A program made the position numbers and the translations under genes. The notes beneath the pieces are model-generated. The model did not search any database, was not told where the DNA came from, and was given only the letters and a program-made list of their open reading frames with translations. DNA of 64,000 bases from the NCBI GenBank assembly GCA_011800155.1, contig JAALGH010000011.1, forward strand, positions 62,001 through 126,000, in the 5' to 3' direction. Positions 9,978 to 21,473 of this stretch are shown piece after piece; position 1 is the stretch's first letter; every line of letters begins with the position of its first letter. Source of the DNA: Flammulina velutipes. Lineage: Eukaryota; Basidiomycota; Agaricomycetes; Agaricales; Physalacriaceae.

Positions 9978-11027
9978 TTACTTCTCTGCCCTTTCCCTTT
10001 CCTGCCGCATTGCGATGAATTCATTTATCGTCAAGTGTGGAGCGACCCTTTCCCACTCGTCCGCATCTTCATCCGTTACAAAGACGGGATCCGGGCGACG
10101 GCGTCGATCGTTGGTCCGCGGCTCGGTGCCATTCAACGTCAGCCAGTACTTGTCGAAGAACCGGTGCCACTCTAGGTCGTCGGGCTTTAGACCACATTCG
10201 TCAACTAACCACCGCTTCGCCTTCTCATCTTTCTCATCACACTCCGGGAGGACAAGGTGAGCATCACAGAGGATGATATGGGTCATGAATATCATTCCGT
10301 CCTCTTCCCAGGAAGTGGCTTTGACGGGATGTGGCATGGTACAAGCGAGGATTTCCTTCTTTCCATGTTCAGCGAGCCAGTTGTTGACAGGATGATACAG
10401 CTCTGCGTCTCTCATTCCGCGATCGTGGATTCCCAACTTGGACATGAGTGCGTGAACGCTGTTGAAATCCATGTAGTATCCGGCGACGTAGTAAGGGGGA
10501 GGATCTGATGGCAAACACATCTCCATCTCGAAGTGGCTCGTGAGTTCATAATGGAGAAGAGCCAGTATAAGTCGCTTACGATGAGAATTGTCTCTGGATA
10601 ATGAAGGTAAATGTTCGGATGAGCTTCTACAGCTTCTGGGCTGCGTAGTATAGAAAATGTGATGCAAGATGAGGGTAGTGTTGTATGTGGGGAACGCACC
10701 TTTTCCGCGTTGTCGATGGAACCAAGCCACCCTGTTTTGTTTACGGTGAGAAGAATGGCCGGAGAAAATATATCTCATAAAGTCATAAGGTAAGTAGACG
10801 GAAATGAAGAGAACATAATATATCTTACTGAGAATCCACTGGGGGACGCGGGAGCTGGAGATTGCTGCCGAGCACTGAATCTGGAGTCCGTGAGTAGACC
10901 CGTGCTGAAATACTACTTCTACCTTAGACGGAATTACATATGGTTCTTTCAATTTCCAGTACAGTCTCCGGGGTAATCCGTCACCTAAATCTCGCGTACG
11001 CCACACATATGACGTGATAGCCATCAA
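9978..11027 (-). CDS. Unknown protein (about 293 residues)
   Basis: Proposed exons are 11027-10829, 10773-10696, 10635-10580 and 10526-9978. Spliced, the second exon reads AILLTVNKTGWLGSIDNAEK and the third AVEAHPNIYLHYPETI, which look genuinely coding. To keep frame, the second intron must use the donor GTTCCC at 10695 rather than the better GTGCGT four bases upstream, which would lead to an early stop; this is the weak point of the model. The C-terminal half is acidic and Trp-rich with YYVAGYYMDFNSV and a basic DRRRRPD. No signal peptide or known domain is recognised. Confidence 0.55.
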   Translation of the reverse strand: MMAITSYVWRTRDLGDGLPRRLYWKLKEPYVIPSKVEVVFQHGSTHGLQIQCSAAISSSRVPQWILSKIYYVLFISVYLPYDFMRYIFSGHSSHRKQNRVAWFHRQRGKGAFPTYNTTLILHHIFYTTQPRSCRSSSEHLPSLSRDNSHRKRLILALLHYELTSHFEMEMCLPSDPPPYYVAGYYMDFNSVHALMSKLGIHDRGMRDAELYHPVNNWLAEHGKKEILACTMPHPVKATSWEEDGMIFMTHIILCDAHLVLPECDEKDEKAKRWLVDECGLKPDDLEWHRFFDKYWLTLNGTEPRTNDRRRRPDPVFVTDEDADEWERVAPHLTINEFIAMRQERERAEK

Positions 11028-11067
11028 TTACGGCCACGTTCGTTCGTTCTTTACAGACTACCGTCAC

Positions 11068-12739
11068 ATGAGTATTCCAACTGAAGATGTAGGTGTCCTG
11101 GCTTAATCCACTCCCTATCTAACTATCCTCAAAGCCGCATCTCATTGACCTTGCCTTCGGTATACCTCCATCCTTACCCAACGAGCTACTGGAACAAATC
11201 TTTCTTGCGGCTTGCGACGGCGAGTACCTCCTAGACCTCGTCTCTGCACGTAGATCCCCACCAATTCAGCATGTTCTATCTCGTGTCTGCCGACATTGGA
11301 GAGCTCTAGCTCTATCATCCGTGGCATTGTGGTCTTCTATCCATGTGACGAACCACGGTGGATATTATCTAGTCACCTCCTCCGCGCTGCAGCGTAATTT
11401 CCTATCGATGGCACTCAGGCGTTCGGGTACTGCCCTTATAAACTGCAAGGTGGCGATATCCTCAAACCGCATGTCATCGGATCACATTATCGCAGTACTC
11501 CAAGACCTTTTCCAGACATCAAACCGGTGGCGATCTCTGGATATTCGCGTCACCAATCTTCCTTACCATATCCTTCTTCCCCTGCAGAACAATCTCGCAG
11601 AATTGCAAACCCTATCCCGGATGAGCTTCGGGTATACTGACAGGACCATGGAAGGCTCGTCAGCAGAAACGGAAGCTGGCCTTTCTCGTCTCTTCTCATG
11701 TGCCCCACGTCTATCCAATGTACACTTCTCGAACAAACCATTTGTCTATGATTTACCATTCCGTCAAATTCGAAAATTCACCCTTACAAGGACGCTCCCT
11801 TCGGATGAGGAGACCGCATGCCTCATCCCCTACCTCACCAAACTCTCTACTACTTCACCTGATCTCGACACCCTCGATATTGACGGGTTCTATAAGGACT
11901 TAAATATCGATCCCAGACAGCCACCCATCCATTTCCCTAATCTTCGACATCTACTACTTCGCCAAGTGCATTTACTCGACAAGCTGCTTTCTATCCTCCA
12001 TCTTCCCGCCCTATCATCTGTCCACTTGTCGTCTCGCTCAATGCACACCCCCATGAAAGTCCTCATCGAGCTCATTCCACGTTGCCGTTGCGACATTCGG
12101 AACCTCCACATCGAGTTCAAGACAGAGGGCCAACTTCGAGGTGGAAGGTCTTCTCTGCGGTATCAGTCTTTGCTCTTCGGGAGGTTAGTGCCGCACGTGT
12201 CAATGCTGGAGGTGCTGCATGTAAAGGTGGGGGTAATGCACGATGCGTTAATGGAGACTCTACTCCGCTTTATCGAAGCGCCAGACACCCTTCCGCACCT
12301 CCGAGCGCTCAGCATCGTCGGGCGGTTACCTTTACTCAAGTTTGAGCATGATATCGATGATGAAGAAGAGAAGTTATCTTCTTGCATTCATCGGGGTGCT
12401 ATCATAGAGGAAGTGATTAGGACACGGAGCGAGTGGTGTACCAAACCTCTGGAGTCCATTTCTGTGTCATTGCATTTGAGGGTGACGCATTTGGACCAAG
12501 AGAAAGAAGTGGAGGAGGCTCTGCGGGAAATATCTGAGCTCCCCGCTTTCCGTGCTATGGCTTTGATGAAAATGCCGAGGGTAACACTTCGCTTCTCATG
12601 CGAAAGTGCGTTCATTTCTCCCTGCGTGTTTTAGTTATTTAACTAACATTGAATAGGAAAATGGGGTGATCCATACTGGTCCTATGAACTTATCCGTAGA
12701 GAAAGGACATTCCATACACCAATGCCAGTACCATCATGA
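11068..12739 (+). CDS. F-box protein with LRR-like C-terminal region
   Basis: Exons 11068-11088, 11135-12605 and 12657-12739 give 524 residues. After a seven-codon first exon comes an F-box: LPNELLEQIFLAAC, then LSRVCRHWRALAL and WSSI. The remainder is a long series of leucine-rich segments (PHLIDL, FPNLRHLLLRQV, LPALSSVHLSS, MLEVLHVKVGV) typical of basidiomycete F-box proteins. Such proteins usually act as substrate adaptors of SCF ubiquitin ligases by binding Skp1. The last short exon, ending after MPVPS, is inferred from a phase-1 GTGCGT donor; without it translation would stop at 12634. Confidence 0.8.
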
Positions 12740-13110
12740 CTAGAAACTCTCTGGCGCTCGATCTGAAATGTCCTCAATACTTTAACTTACTCCATTTCAG
12801 GCGGGAAAGACCCAGCGCTGAGCGAATGTGATTAACTTGCATGGATGCAGGACACACCAATCAGCGCCACATGCAACATGAGCAATCTCTCCTGCACGTT
12901 ATAATGCCCATGTGTGGTTTGTCATCTACAATCTCCGTGACGTTGTCGTGATACTGGATTGAGTAGAGGTAAGTACAGTAGACAATAAATAGTAACACGA
13001 TATGTACCAAAGCAAGATATTGTAGAACTACTAGCTAGATAACATATAGACAACTAAGCAAGCACGAAAGCACGAAAACAAGAACAATTTCTAGACGACA
13101 CCATGTCCTC
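12740..13110. other. Gene-free spacer between convergent genes
   Basis: This is the 3' flank of the F-box gene (+) and of pseudoenzyme member iii (-). It is A/T-biased toward 12960-13090. I see no feature in it. Confidence 0.5.
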
Positions 13111-15607
13111 TCAACGCCGAAGCCGTTTGTTCACCAACTTCCTCGGCGGAGGAACGCTCGTAGTACGAGAATACGCTTTGGCAGGCGTAGTCGCAGTCGA
13201 AGGTCGAAACCGCGCATTCCCCGTACTATTCAGATACGTCGGTGATGGCGGAGGCGGAGGCAAGTCATCCTCAGGGTCAGACTGCAGTGCAGCGATAGTA
13301 CGCTTCCTCGTCCCATCGTTAGGATATGGGACCCAGGCCAAGTGGGTTCGCAGGGAGCTGATATCGACATCTGTTTCCTGCAGAACACGCGAATCAGTCT
13401 ACGATAACAGGAAAATGAAGAAGAATTATGCACCTCGAACGCAAAAACTGCATCCCTCCACGAAAGCTTGAAATCCGCATCGAACAACTTCTTGACCGCT
13501 CCCTTAGCAAGTGGCACCAGCTTTACTGGCCCATGCTCCTTCGAGCATCGCTCTACTAGGTGCGGGAGGTGATCCAGTAGTGGAAGCTCCTCGGGCGGTA
13601 CATCCTCCCTCAACACAAACACAGCGATGATGTCGTCTCCTTCAGAATGGCACCTTGACCATCGTCTGCTAGGCATTCGCTCAATCAGCCGACGGGTCAC
13701 CTCTTTGGTGTCGGTGACGAGATATGATGAGGCAACAGCCTGCAGGCGGAACGGGCTGGCGATCTGGCGTCCTTCGAGTGGCCGCTGCTTCGACTGCTCG
13801 GAGGGTTGAACGATTTCCACCAGGGCCTTCAGAATATGGTGCTGAGATGCTGCAGTTATCGAGGGCCTACGAAATAGTGAGCATGGATCAACGAAGGATA
13901 TATAAACGCAGTACCATTGTGTTTGGCTGGAGGCGATATCGGGGTAGACGACTTCACACTCGTTTATGAACCATTCCCGCAAATCTTGATGAGGTAGCCC
14001 ATCTTGGTCCTTGTACCATTTACTAGGGCGCAGAGAAGCAGAAAGGGAAAGTTGGGGAGGAGGAGAATGACACACGGTCTGCTTTGATGACTTGGGTCGA
14101 ACACGTACCGCCAATGGGCGATCACTCTCGGAGTCGGAGGACGATGATTTGTCGGAAGAGTCAAGCGTGGTGTAGGGATATGCGGCTTGCTTCGTAGTAA
14201 CAGCTCCCGAACAGGATCCAGTTGACGGTAGCCTTGGGTGCAATGCCGATGTTGGTAGTGCAACTAGAGGGCTTTGGTGTGATGTCGACGCCTCTGCATT
14301 CCTGTGCCCAGATGCATCTTGTCGCTGTACAGATACTATCCTTCTGCCTGTAGCGCAAGAGTTTGACCTGGGTGTATGGGCTTTCGAGTTATCTGCGATG
14401 AATCCAGGCGTGGATCTGCTCGCGTTGGATGCCAGAGCTGAAGGTAACGATGGACTGTCCGCATTCGGGGCACGTGGAAATACTCTGACTGGCGGTTGGG
14501 AGGGCGTGCGAGAGGCAAAGGTGGCGGATGGTTGCATCGACACCGAAGGCACCGAGGGCGAGGAGGTAGACGAAACTGGTTTTGGAGGTGCAGATATGGA
14601 CTGTGACATCGAGACGCGGTTGGATGTCACTCTTCGACGAGAGCTCGACACCTCAGCATAGGCCACGGATTTCAGGTTAGAAGGCGGAGGATATTCAGCG
14701 CATGTAGATGATGATTGTATGGGTAACGTCAATTCGGGCTGGGCCGTCGATTTCTTGGAAGATGAATGGCCAGATGGCTTCGTCGTCGGTTCAGGATGGG
14801 AGGAATTCTCGACCGGTTCGTCATCATTTGACTTGGGGATGGTAGGCGATAGAGAGCTTGAAAGTCGCTGATTGGCTTCCCTGACATGGTGGAAAGCCTT
14901 TTCAAGAGACGAATACACCGTGTAGTCTTTGGTCGCGGTCAATGCATGGAGGATCGTTGTGCGAACGGTAAATGTGGAATGCACCCATGACTCGCGATGA
15001 ACCTGCGTTACTTGAGGTACGAGAGCGCGAGCATCGTGAAGAGTGTCCGATGGGCAGAGGAGGAATGTTGGATGGAAGTTTGCCTGCAGCGCAGCGTTAT
15101 CAAGCAAGGCGGCAGCGTAGCGTAAGATTGTGTCGTGGTGCTCGGGCGGCGCATCTTCAATGAGGGGATTTCGCCAACCGTGGTGACTGTACGCAGGAAG
15201 GATGACAGAGAGTACTGTGTGGCATTAGAGAAGGGTTCAAATGTCGTTGTTGGCATCCATACATACAAAATACGACGCGTATGCGCGAAGTCTTGATAAT
15301 CAGATTCGTTGGAGCAGATTTGCAATCTTCCTTCGCGTCCAAACTCTCTAGTAGATGAATAAAGGCCTTCAGTGCGTTTCAGAGGCATAAGGACACTGTG
15401 GGCAGTATACCCACCTCGAAAACAGCACCATCGATGTCCGCAATAATGTCTGCGCAGACCGTTGAAATATTCCTGTCTTGATTATCGGCCAAGCGTCTTG
15501 GAGAGAAGAAACTATGCGCACCTATCATCGTCTGCGCCCCAAAAGACGCTACAGTTATATGTTCCGCCGTGGAATGCGCCAAAAAGAGACACCTCGTTCG
15601 CTGCCAT
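13111..15607 (-). CDS. RNase H-fold pseudoenzyme with unknown C-terminal domain (member iii)
   Basis: Exons from the 5' end are 15607-15522, 15472-15415, 15366-15267, 15214-13915, 13866-13434 and 13398-13111 (754 residues). Exon sizes 86/58/100 and phases match members i and iv. The N-terminal 190 residues hold VFWGADDDR, AFIHLLESLDAKEDC, LIIKTS (in place of LSDS) and FLLCPSD; no RNase H acidic tetrad remains. Residues about 190-465 are Ser/Pro/Thr-rich and probably disordered. Then come a conserved TQW|PSIT junction at an intron, as in member i, and a C-terminal domain with VTRRLIERMP, LLDHLPHLV, PVKLVPLAKG and DADFKLSW. A Pro-rich tail (DDLPPPPPSP) ends in basic KLVNKRLRR. A TATATATT lies about 70 bp upstream of the ATG. 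Confidence 0.8.
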
Positions 15608-15854
15608 GAGATTGAGAGAGGATAGCAAATGAGGGGAGGAAAGAGAAAGCGCCGAATCGAAAGACCCCCGCGCGTTCAATATATAATGCGCACGGACCAC
15701 AAATGTGGGGAACGAAATGCCGTCGGCATACTATTCCCTATCCGGCGGATACTTAACATGAAAACTAGAAAAGGATCTTCTACCAAACTGTCATTTGTAT
15801 ATTACTTACTTACAACGAAGTCAAAACATACAAAGACTAGTACACGCAAACTTG

Positions 15855-17267
15855 TCAGTCAAGGCCCAAATCCAACGCGTTCCAGAGTGCTTCTCGCCGA
15901 TCCATCCACCTATCCTTGCAGGTCTTGCAATGCTTCGCTAGCCAACGAAGACCCCGAATCGGATCATCCTCCCACTTACTCCTCCCAAGACCCATTGCCA
16001 GTGGCGTTCCAATCCTACTTTTCCATTTCCTCGCACACCCACGACACTCTTTGTCATCTAGTATCTTCTGTGACTCTCCACGAAGTCTCTGTCCGAGCCT
16101 CAAAATCTCCAGATCTTTCCCTTGCACGCCATGAGGCCTGTTCGTCTCGCGGATGGCGTTGACGAGTCCACGAGGAAGCATAACGAGGATGGCAGGTCTC
16201 CGTAGGATGCGTAGAATGGGGGACTGCTTAGCGACACGGTAGACGCGATGTGCCAGTCGGGAGACATCCAAATGGGTGCTGAGGGCTCTCTGGTCGTCGA
16301 ATTCGTCGAGAGTTGCGGGATAGTATCCAGTGAGGTGGCCACAAAGAACTGCGAGGATAGCGGGACAATTAAGTTCGAACGCTACCTCGGTGGCGCCAAC
16401 GAGGTCATCGATGTCCGAGAGGTCAACGAATTGGCCTGCCATCATTTGGATGACGGTATCGATACTGTGCTGAGGGAATGTCAGATAATCCAAGCGCACA
16501 CGGGCTGATGCAGGCTGCACGGCATATTTGTCTGCAACGACGTGGGAGGAAAAGGCTGCGGGCTGGGACAACACATATTCGACACTTGACGTCTCGAGGA
16601 TCACCAGAGGTACGTCAGCGTCCATTGACTTTGGCGTCAGATCTACAAGTGCTGAGGTACGTAGTTAGATAACTAGGAGGAGAAATGGCGAATTCAATTA
16701 ATATACTTACGCTTGTTCCTTTCAACGGCATTGAGCTCATGGTACAGACCGCCTCGTCTCGTATGAGCGGGCGATGGGGAGAGTTTTGTGATTACCCTTC
16801 TGCGAGTGGACCGTCCAATATCCTGCAAGGCGTCGGACGTGTCTTCTTCAAAATCCTCTGATTCCTGCGATTGCGAAGTCCTAGTAAAGCTGTCGGTCTC
16901 TTCAGATTGAATCGTGGGCTCATAATCGTCGTCTGGTTTCTGTTGGAATAGATACTTAGAGAAAGAAGTGACAAGTAAGGAAGGAAGTACCTCGATTTTG
17001 ACGTTATACGGTAACTCTTCGCTGGAGTTCTCACTGCTTTCTTTCCAGCTTGCTCGTGTACCCTCTGACGCCTCGTATCCTTCATCTTCGGACTGCGGCG
17101 CCGGCGAGGAGCTGCCTGGAACGCTGTCCTCTCCTTGGCTACTTGATATCCATTCGTTTTCATCCTGTGATTAGACGATATCAGGGCATGGGTGAATAAC
17201 CACAAAATAGAGATATTACTTCATATTTGACGCTATTCAGCGTCCATGCACCCCCTTCATCGGACAT
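15855..17267 (-). CDS. BTB/POZ-like protein with Cys-rich C-terminal motif (paralog 1)
   Basis: Exons 17267-17220, 17164-16991, 16939-16711 and 16651-15855 join in frame (415 residues). The first 150 residues are acidic and Ser-rich with no fold. Residues about 155-270 resemble a BTB/POZ domain of the diverged agaricomycete kind (RLDYLTFPQHSIDTVIQMM, then LVGATEVAFELNCPAI); this assignment is tentative. The last 65 residues carry CRGCARKWK, then DDPIRGLRWL, then CKTCKDRW, shared with the gene at 18220-19570 and possibly a metal-binding knuckle. The two genes are divergently transcribed. Further 5' exons between 17268 and 17574 are possible, since a frame there starts MCITAPVSFD. Confidence 0.65.
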
Positions 17268-18219
17268 AGTCACGTCGCTTACCTGCGACTCTGAATCACA
17301 TCTCCATTCTTGCTGGGCTCTCTGTGAAAACCAAATGAGTTTCTTAACGCACGCTGATGAGAAAATACAGACCGAACATGCATTACAACTGCATGTCCAT
17401 TGATAGGTTGGTAGCCGAGTTGGCATGGGGGTAGATTTTCGGGGCACCATCATAGTCATATGTGAAGAAAGGAAAATTCTCAGGCATGTCCCCTGGAACT
17501 CGTCGGGATCTGCGGTTTGAGCTTAAGCTCCCGCTGCCTCGCGCATCAAATGATACGGGTGCAGTTATGCACATTCTAGCAATCTACCTCAAAAGAAAAG
17601 ATTAGCTGATAAAGTTCATGGAATGCACAAGTAACTCATACATTTGCGCAACGCCACATTGGGGGAAACCAATTTATCTGCATCACGTCTGCGCTCGACG
17701 CGCCCAAAAGAAAATAACTTGCCTCTATTGGGTTGGGTTTTTGAAGTAGAGACACGCATGACTCGGGGGATAGGATGGTGGTTATTGTTCAACGTGCGGT
17801 CCGATGAGTTCCGAACTCGATCAAGTCCAGTAAACTTCGTTTGAACGTTCAAACCAAGTTCAAACGCTCATGAGATCCTGAGAGAATTATCACAGGAGTA
17901 ACTGTGATATGGTATGTTCCTCTTTTTCTGTTGACCTCGGAACCATATTGACCAACTTCGCAAAATAGGTTGCCTTAAGTTCCGTCTACGGGGACGGGCC
18001 ACGCACTTGCCAGGATTAACTACCTGGTTTCATTCGTGATTACTAGTTGTGTGTCGCATTCATTCCATTTACTCGAGCTTGCTGTTCTATGCTATGCCAA
18101 CGCCCTCCGTCTTGCATGGATCTACCGTCGTCTTCTTCCAAGAAAGCCTATTCTTCCTGTCATGTTTGCTCATACCGCAGATCTCGATCTGTCGGCCAAG
18201 TTTTCTGTTCTTAACCGCC
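17268..18219. other. Divergent intergenic region between BTB-like paralogs
   Basis: This holds the promoters of both flanking genes. The left part (17383-17574) has a 63-codon minus-strand frame that may be an upstream exon of paralog 1. The rest shows no coding signal I trust. Confidence 0.4.
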
Positions 18220-19570
18220 ATGTCCTCGGCGAGTGCATGCAACAAAACCAAACGGCTGCGCTCAAATGCATCGCAGCGTGAGGTGCCCTCCAAGAAACTC
18301 AAGAACGAACGTGAGACAGGGAGCAATCGGAGGAGGATCGACGAAGGAATACGAAATGCACCTCAGAGGTCGCCCTCCATACCGGTACGCTGCCCATTTT
18401 TTCAGTAGAGATGCAAGTATGATACTTAGTGTTCAAGGTCGCCGACACGCCGAGCTATCGCAGTCAAGGCCTGAACGGGAACAAGGGAAAGGGAAAGGCC
18501 CCAGAGACACCGCTATCAGTACGATCTATCGAACGTCTCATATATGTATGACGCTCAGAATTTGTAGGCCCCTGCCTCGAGTACAATGTCTAAGCGAAAC
18601 AGGGTGTCCTTCACGTCCGGCAGTCAGCCTTCTCGCGCGCCCCAGACTGCGTCGGCATCTAGCATCAGTAGGGTTGGAAATACGCGCTCAAAGTCGTCGT
18701 CGAAAAGCATTCCGCTCGGCAGAATAAGCAGTAAGCCTAAGAATCCAAGTCTTCGCGACATTCATTTATGCCATCCCAGAAATATCCAAAACATTCCTCT
18801 ACAACATGTCCAGCCAGACAGACATGTCGGTGACCACCGTCGAAACCGAAACAACTTGTTACTTTATGCCGACATCCTCTCTCAAAGCTTGCTCCTCCCT
18901 CATAGATGATCATCTGCAGCGTGACCCTCGCCACATATCGCTTCCTCGGTCTGTCGTTCCCGACGATCTACCTTTGGATAGTATCTTCTCTCTTATGATC
19001 TCAGATGGTATCCTCCGTCCGCTTCCCCTTCCTAATCTAATCATACTAGCCAGAGCAGTCATCGCGCTCAAATGTGACGCTCTGAGCGCACCCGTCATCA
19101 TCCGCCTCTCTCACTTCTTTTTTCCGTCACTTGCCCTGCACGTCAACAACAGCCCAGCAGGTGACAAAATACGTGCAGAAAACGCCCGCGACGTCCTCAA
19201 GCTCTCCTTCGCATCCCCACTTTTTCGATGCTTCTCCCGACCTGCGATCTACTATCTCCTCCTTCGGGATCTCACCACGCTCTCTGAGTCTGAATCGCTG
19301 ACGCTGACGCACGACGAGTCATCTTTCGTGAACAACAACCTCCAGGATTTGAGGGCCAAGTTCGTCGAGGCGGAGAAGAAGGTGTTGCGGGAGGTTTGTC
19401 CGACGGGACGGTGTGCGAGGAAGTGGAAAGCAAGGAAATGGACGCTGAGCGAGATGCACGATCCCATTCGTGCTCTGCTTTGGGTCAGTGATGGGTGCTC
19501 GACGTGCAGATCGAAGTGGCTCGCATATTGCACAGAGATATGGGCCGGGATGGATATGTGGCACGTGTGA
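18220..19570 (+). CDS. BTB/POZ-like protein with Cys-rich C-terminal motif (paralog 2)
   Basis: Exons 18220-18384, 18438-18518, 18568-18730 and 18780-19570 join in frame (399 residues). The N-terminus is basic with nuclear-signal-like NKTKRLR and PSKKLK, then NKGKGKAPETP. The middle resembles its head-to-head neighbour's BTB-like region (ILARAVIALKCDALSAPVII). The C-terminus repeats the family signature: CPTGRCARKWK, HDPIRALLWV, CSTCRSKW. The start at 18220 rests on the splice into 18438; a shorter protein could begin at the in-frame ATG at 18586. Function unknown; a DNA- or protein-binding role is only a guess from the BTB-like and Cys motifs. Confidence 0.65.
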
Positions 19571-20088
19571 GAGATTCTTGACTTCTTGTTCATTTTCAGA
19601 GTTTGCTATCATACATGTTATTTCTTGGATACCAGACCATAAGACGACGACATTTCCGTCACTTTATACCAGCTACATTTTTCTGAGGGGTACTTGGATA
19701 AAGGCAAAATATTAGAGAACTCCCGAATATGCTTTTATATGTCATCGAAGTCAACAAACTATAGTTCGACTCTGGATTACAGATAAATTTCTGAACAACA
19801 AACACCATAATCGCCTTCACGGTATCCCACAACGGACGCCGGAGTCAGCCCTAACCTCCCAGTCGATTCACAGTGTCCCATTACGAACTGCTGGATCGAC
19901 GACAATTTTCCTCCCCGTCTGAGTAACATTTTCCCCCTCCAAGTCGAAGCCCGCCAGATTAAGATAGAGTTTGTAGATGATGGATTATGAAGATGATAGC
20001 GTAGAAAGGTATATGTTGTCCGATGAAAGTAGCAGTGAAAGATAATGAGAAATATGCAGGCCGGGTATAGAAGTCGTCGAAAGGCGTT
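19571..20088. other. Gene-free spacer
   Basis: This is the 3' flank of two convergent genes. Apart from the 40-bp repeat at 19799-19838 I see nothing in it. Confidence 0.5.
19799..19838 (+). repeat. 40-bp exact repeat, copy 1
   Basis: These 40 bases (core ACCATAATCGCCTTCACGGT) recur without mismatch at 42262-42301 in the same orientation. The flanks differ on both sides. The repeat is non-coding in both places. Confidence 0.85.
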
Positions 20089-20921
20089 TCAGACAACTTG
20101 AAGAGCGAGGTCGGGATTGATCTGGGCCTGAAGCAAAGGTTAGTAAGAGTTGAGGGGAAACGATATGAGAAACATACGGCCCAACCATCGGGTCCGCCAC
20201 AGCGAAGTCTCGCCATAACAGCTCCGTGAGCTGGAACCATAATGGTTTCGCCGTTTTCTGGAAGGGTTTTCTTGTATTTTTTGACGAGCATCCGATTGAG
20301 GCCTTCGATGACCTCGAGTTGTTCTTGCGATAAAGTAGGTGTAGGGGTAGGCGATTGTGAAGCCGACGGGAAAGCAAAGTCCGCTTTCGCCACTTTCGGG
20401 AGCTCGTTGGGGTCTTTGATATCAATCTGTTGAGAATGCCCTGTTAATAGAAGCACTCCAAAGGATACCAACAAACTTACAGTCCAACCCTTTGGTCCTC
20501 CACAGCGGACTATCGCTACGAGCGATCCATGCGCCGGTGCTACACGAATCTGGCCATCCTCTGGAAATTGTCTCTTGAACTTTTTGAGGATCATCCCGTT
20601 AAGACCCTCCAGGGCTTCCTCTGCATCTAGGGAACGAGACGCCTGAGTCGGAGTGACAGGAGAAGACGACATAGATGGAACGGGAACGGTAGAAGGAGGG
20701 ATACACGCTGCATGACGCCGCTGGGGACGAGTAGAAGGTTCGATGTTGCGCTTGATTCGGGGCTGGCGCTGAATGTGCGAGTCCAATAGGAGTACTTCGA
20801 CAGTTCCACTGTTGCTACGGGTGTGAGAGCTCGGTTTCGCGAACGAATCCTTGACTATGTTCGCTGTCGACCGAGAAGGCTTAGCACGCGAGAGGAGGTT
20901 GGTGAAGAAAGCAAAAGGCAT
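20089..20921 (-). CDS. Unknown protein with two tandem internal repeats
   Basis: Exons 20921-20481, 20426-20178 and 20127-20089 give 242 residues. The start is chosen because the decayed copy at 43044 begins at the same Met (PF-FFTNLLSRAK). Residues 1-95 are basic and Ser/Pro-rich. Two repeats follow: EGLNGMILKKFKRQFPEDG with APAHGSLVAIVRCGGPKGW, and EGLNRMLVKKYKKTLPENG with VPAHGAVMARLRCGGPDGW. Each repeat ends exactly at an intron, so exon duplication made them. The protein ends AQINPDLALQVV. I know no family with this R-CGGP-GW signature. It is head-to-head with pseudoenzyme member iv. Confidence 0.7.
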
Positions 20922-21473
20922 TATAGCAGTGAAGACGACGATGATGGTGGTTAGAGATAGAGTTTCTAATTGGACGCCTTGATGAGTCCCCAAGTTTGTC
21001 AGAGACCGGTCAAACAGGTTAACGCCACCGCAGAGAGATCGAGCTTTGAGACATGAACGAACGCCTCGGAGTATTGAATTCATCAAAATGGTTCATACTA
21101 CGTAGAAGAGCAATCAGCATGCTAAGTAACCGTTTGAAGTCGTCGCAAGTGACAAAACTGAGTTGGCGGGAAAAGACAAGCTTGGAAGAGAGTTCAGAAA
21201 AATTTGTCATGTGACTGAGACGTTCCTGGGGTCTAGACTCTCGACCCACTCATTCCCGACGTTGCGCTGTATTTGAAATAGTTATCATCGGAAAATCAGA
21301 AGCTCAAGAAAGCAGGTGAAGAGGTAGATGTACTTAAACTACATTCCAGAGTGGCGCAATCCAGAAAACGCGAGAAGGGAGCTGTGATTGTTTGTACTTG
21401 TCGGTTCAAGTTTGCGCACTCTGCAGTCTTCCTTCTTTCATCACTACCACCATCATCCTACGCGTCGCGGCCC
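20922..21473. promoter_or_regulatory. Divergent promoter region, member iv and two-repeat gene
   Basis: 551 bp separate the start codons at 20921 (-) and 21474 (+). Much of the left part (to about 21256) is duplicated, inverted, at about 42724-43043 upstream of the decayed copy of the two-repeat gene. Confidence 0.5.

Noticed and set aside
11142..12615. Several minus-strand frames opposite the F-box/LRR gene
   Set aside because: The plus strand carries an F-box and regular leucine repeats over 490 codons; the minus frames are short and featureless.
18806..19570. Start of BTB-like paralog 2 at the Met inside exon 4
   Set aside because: Upstream exons join in frame with good splice sites and restore a basic N-terminus of similar total length to paralog 1.
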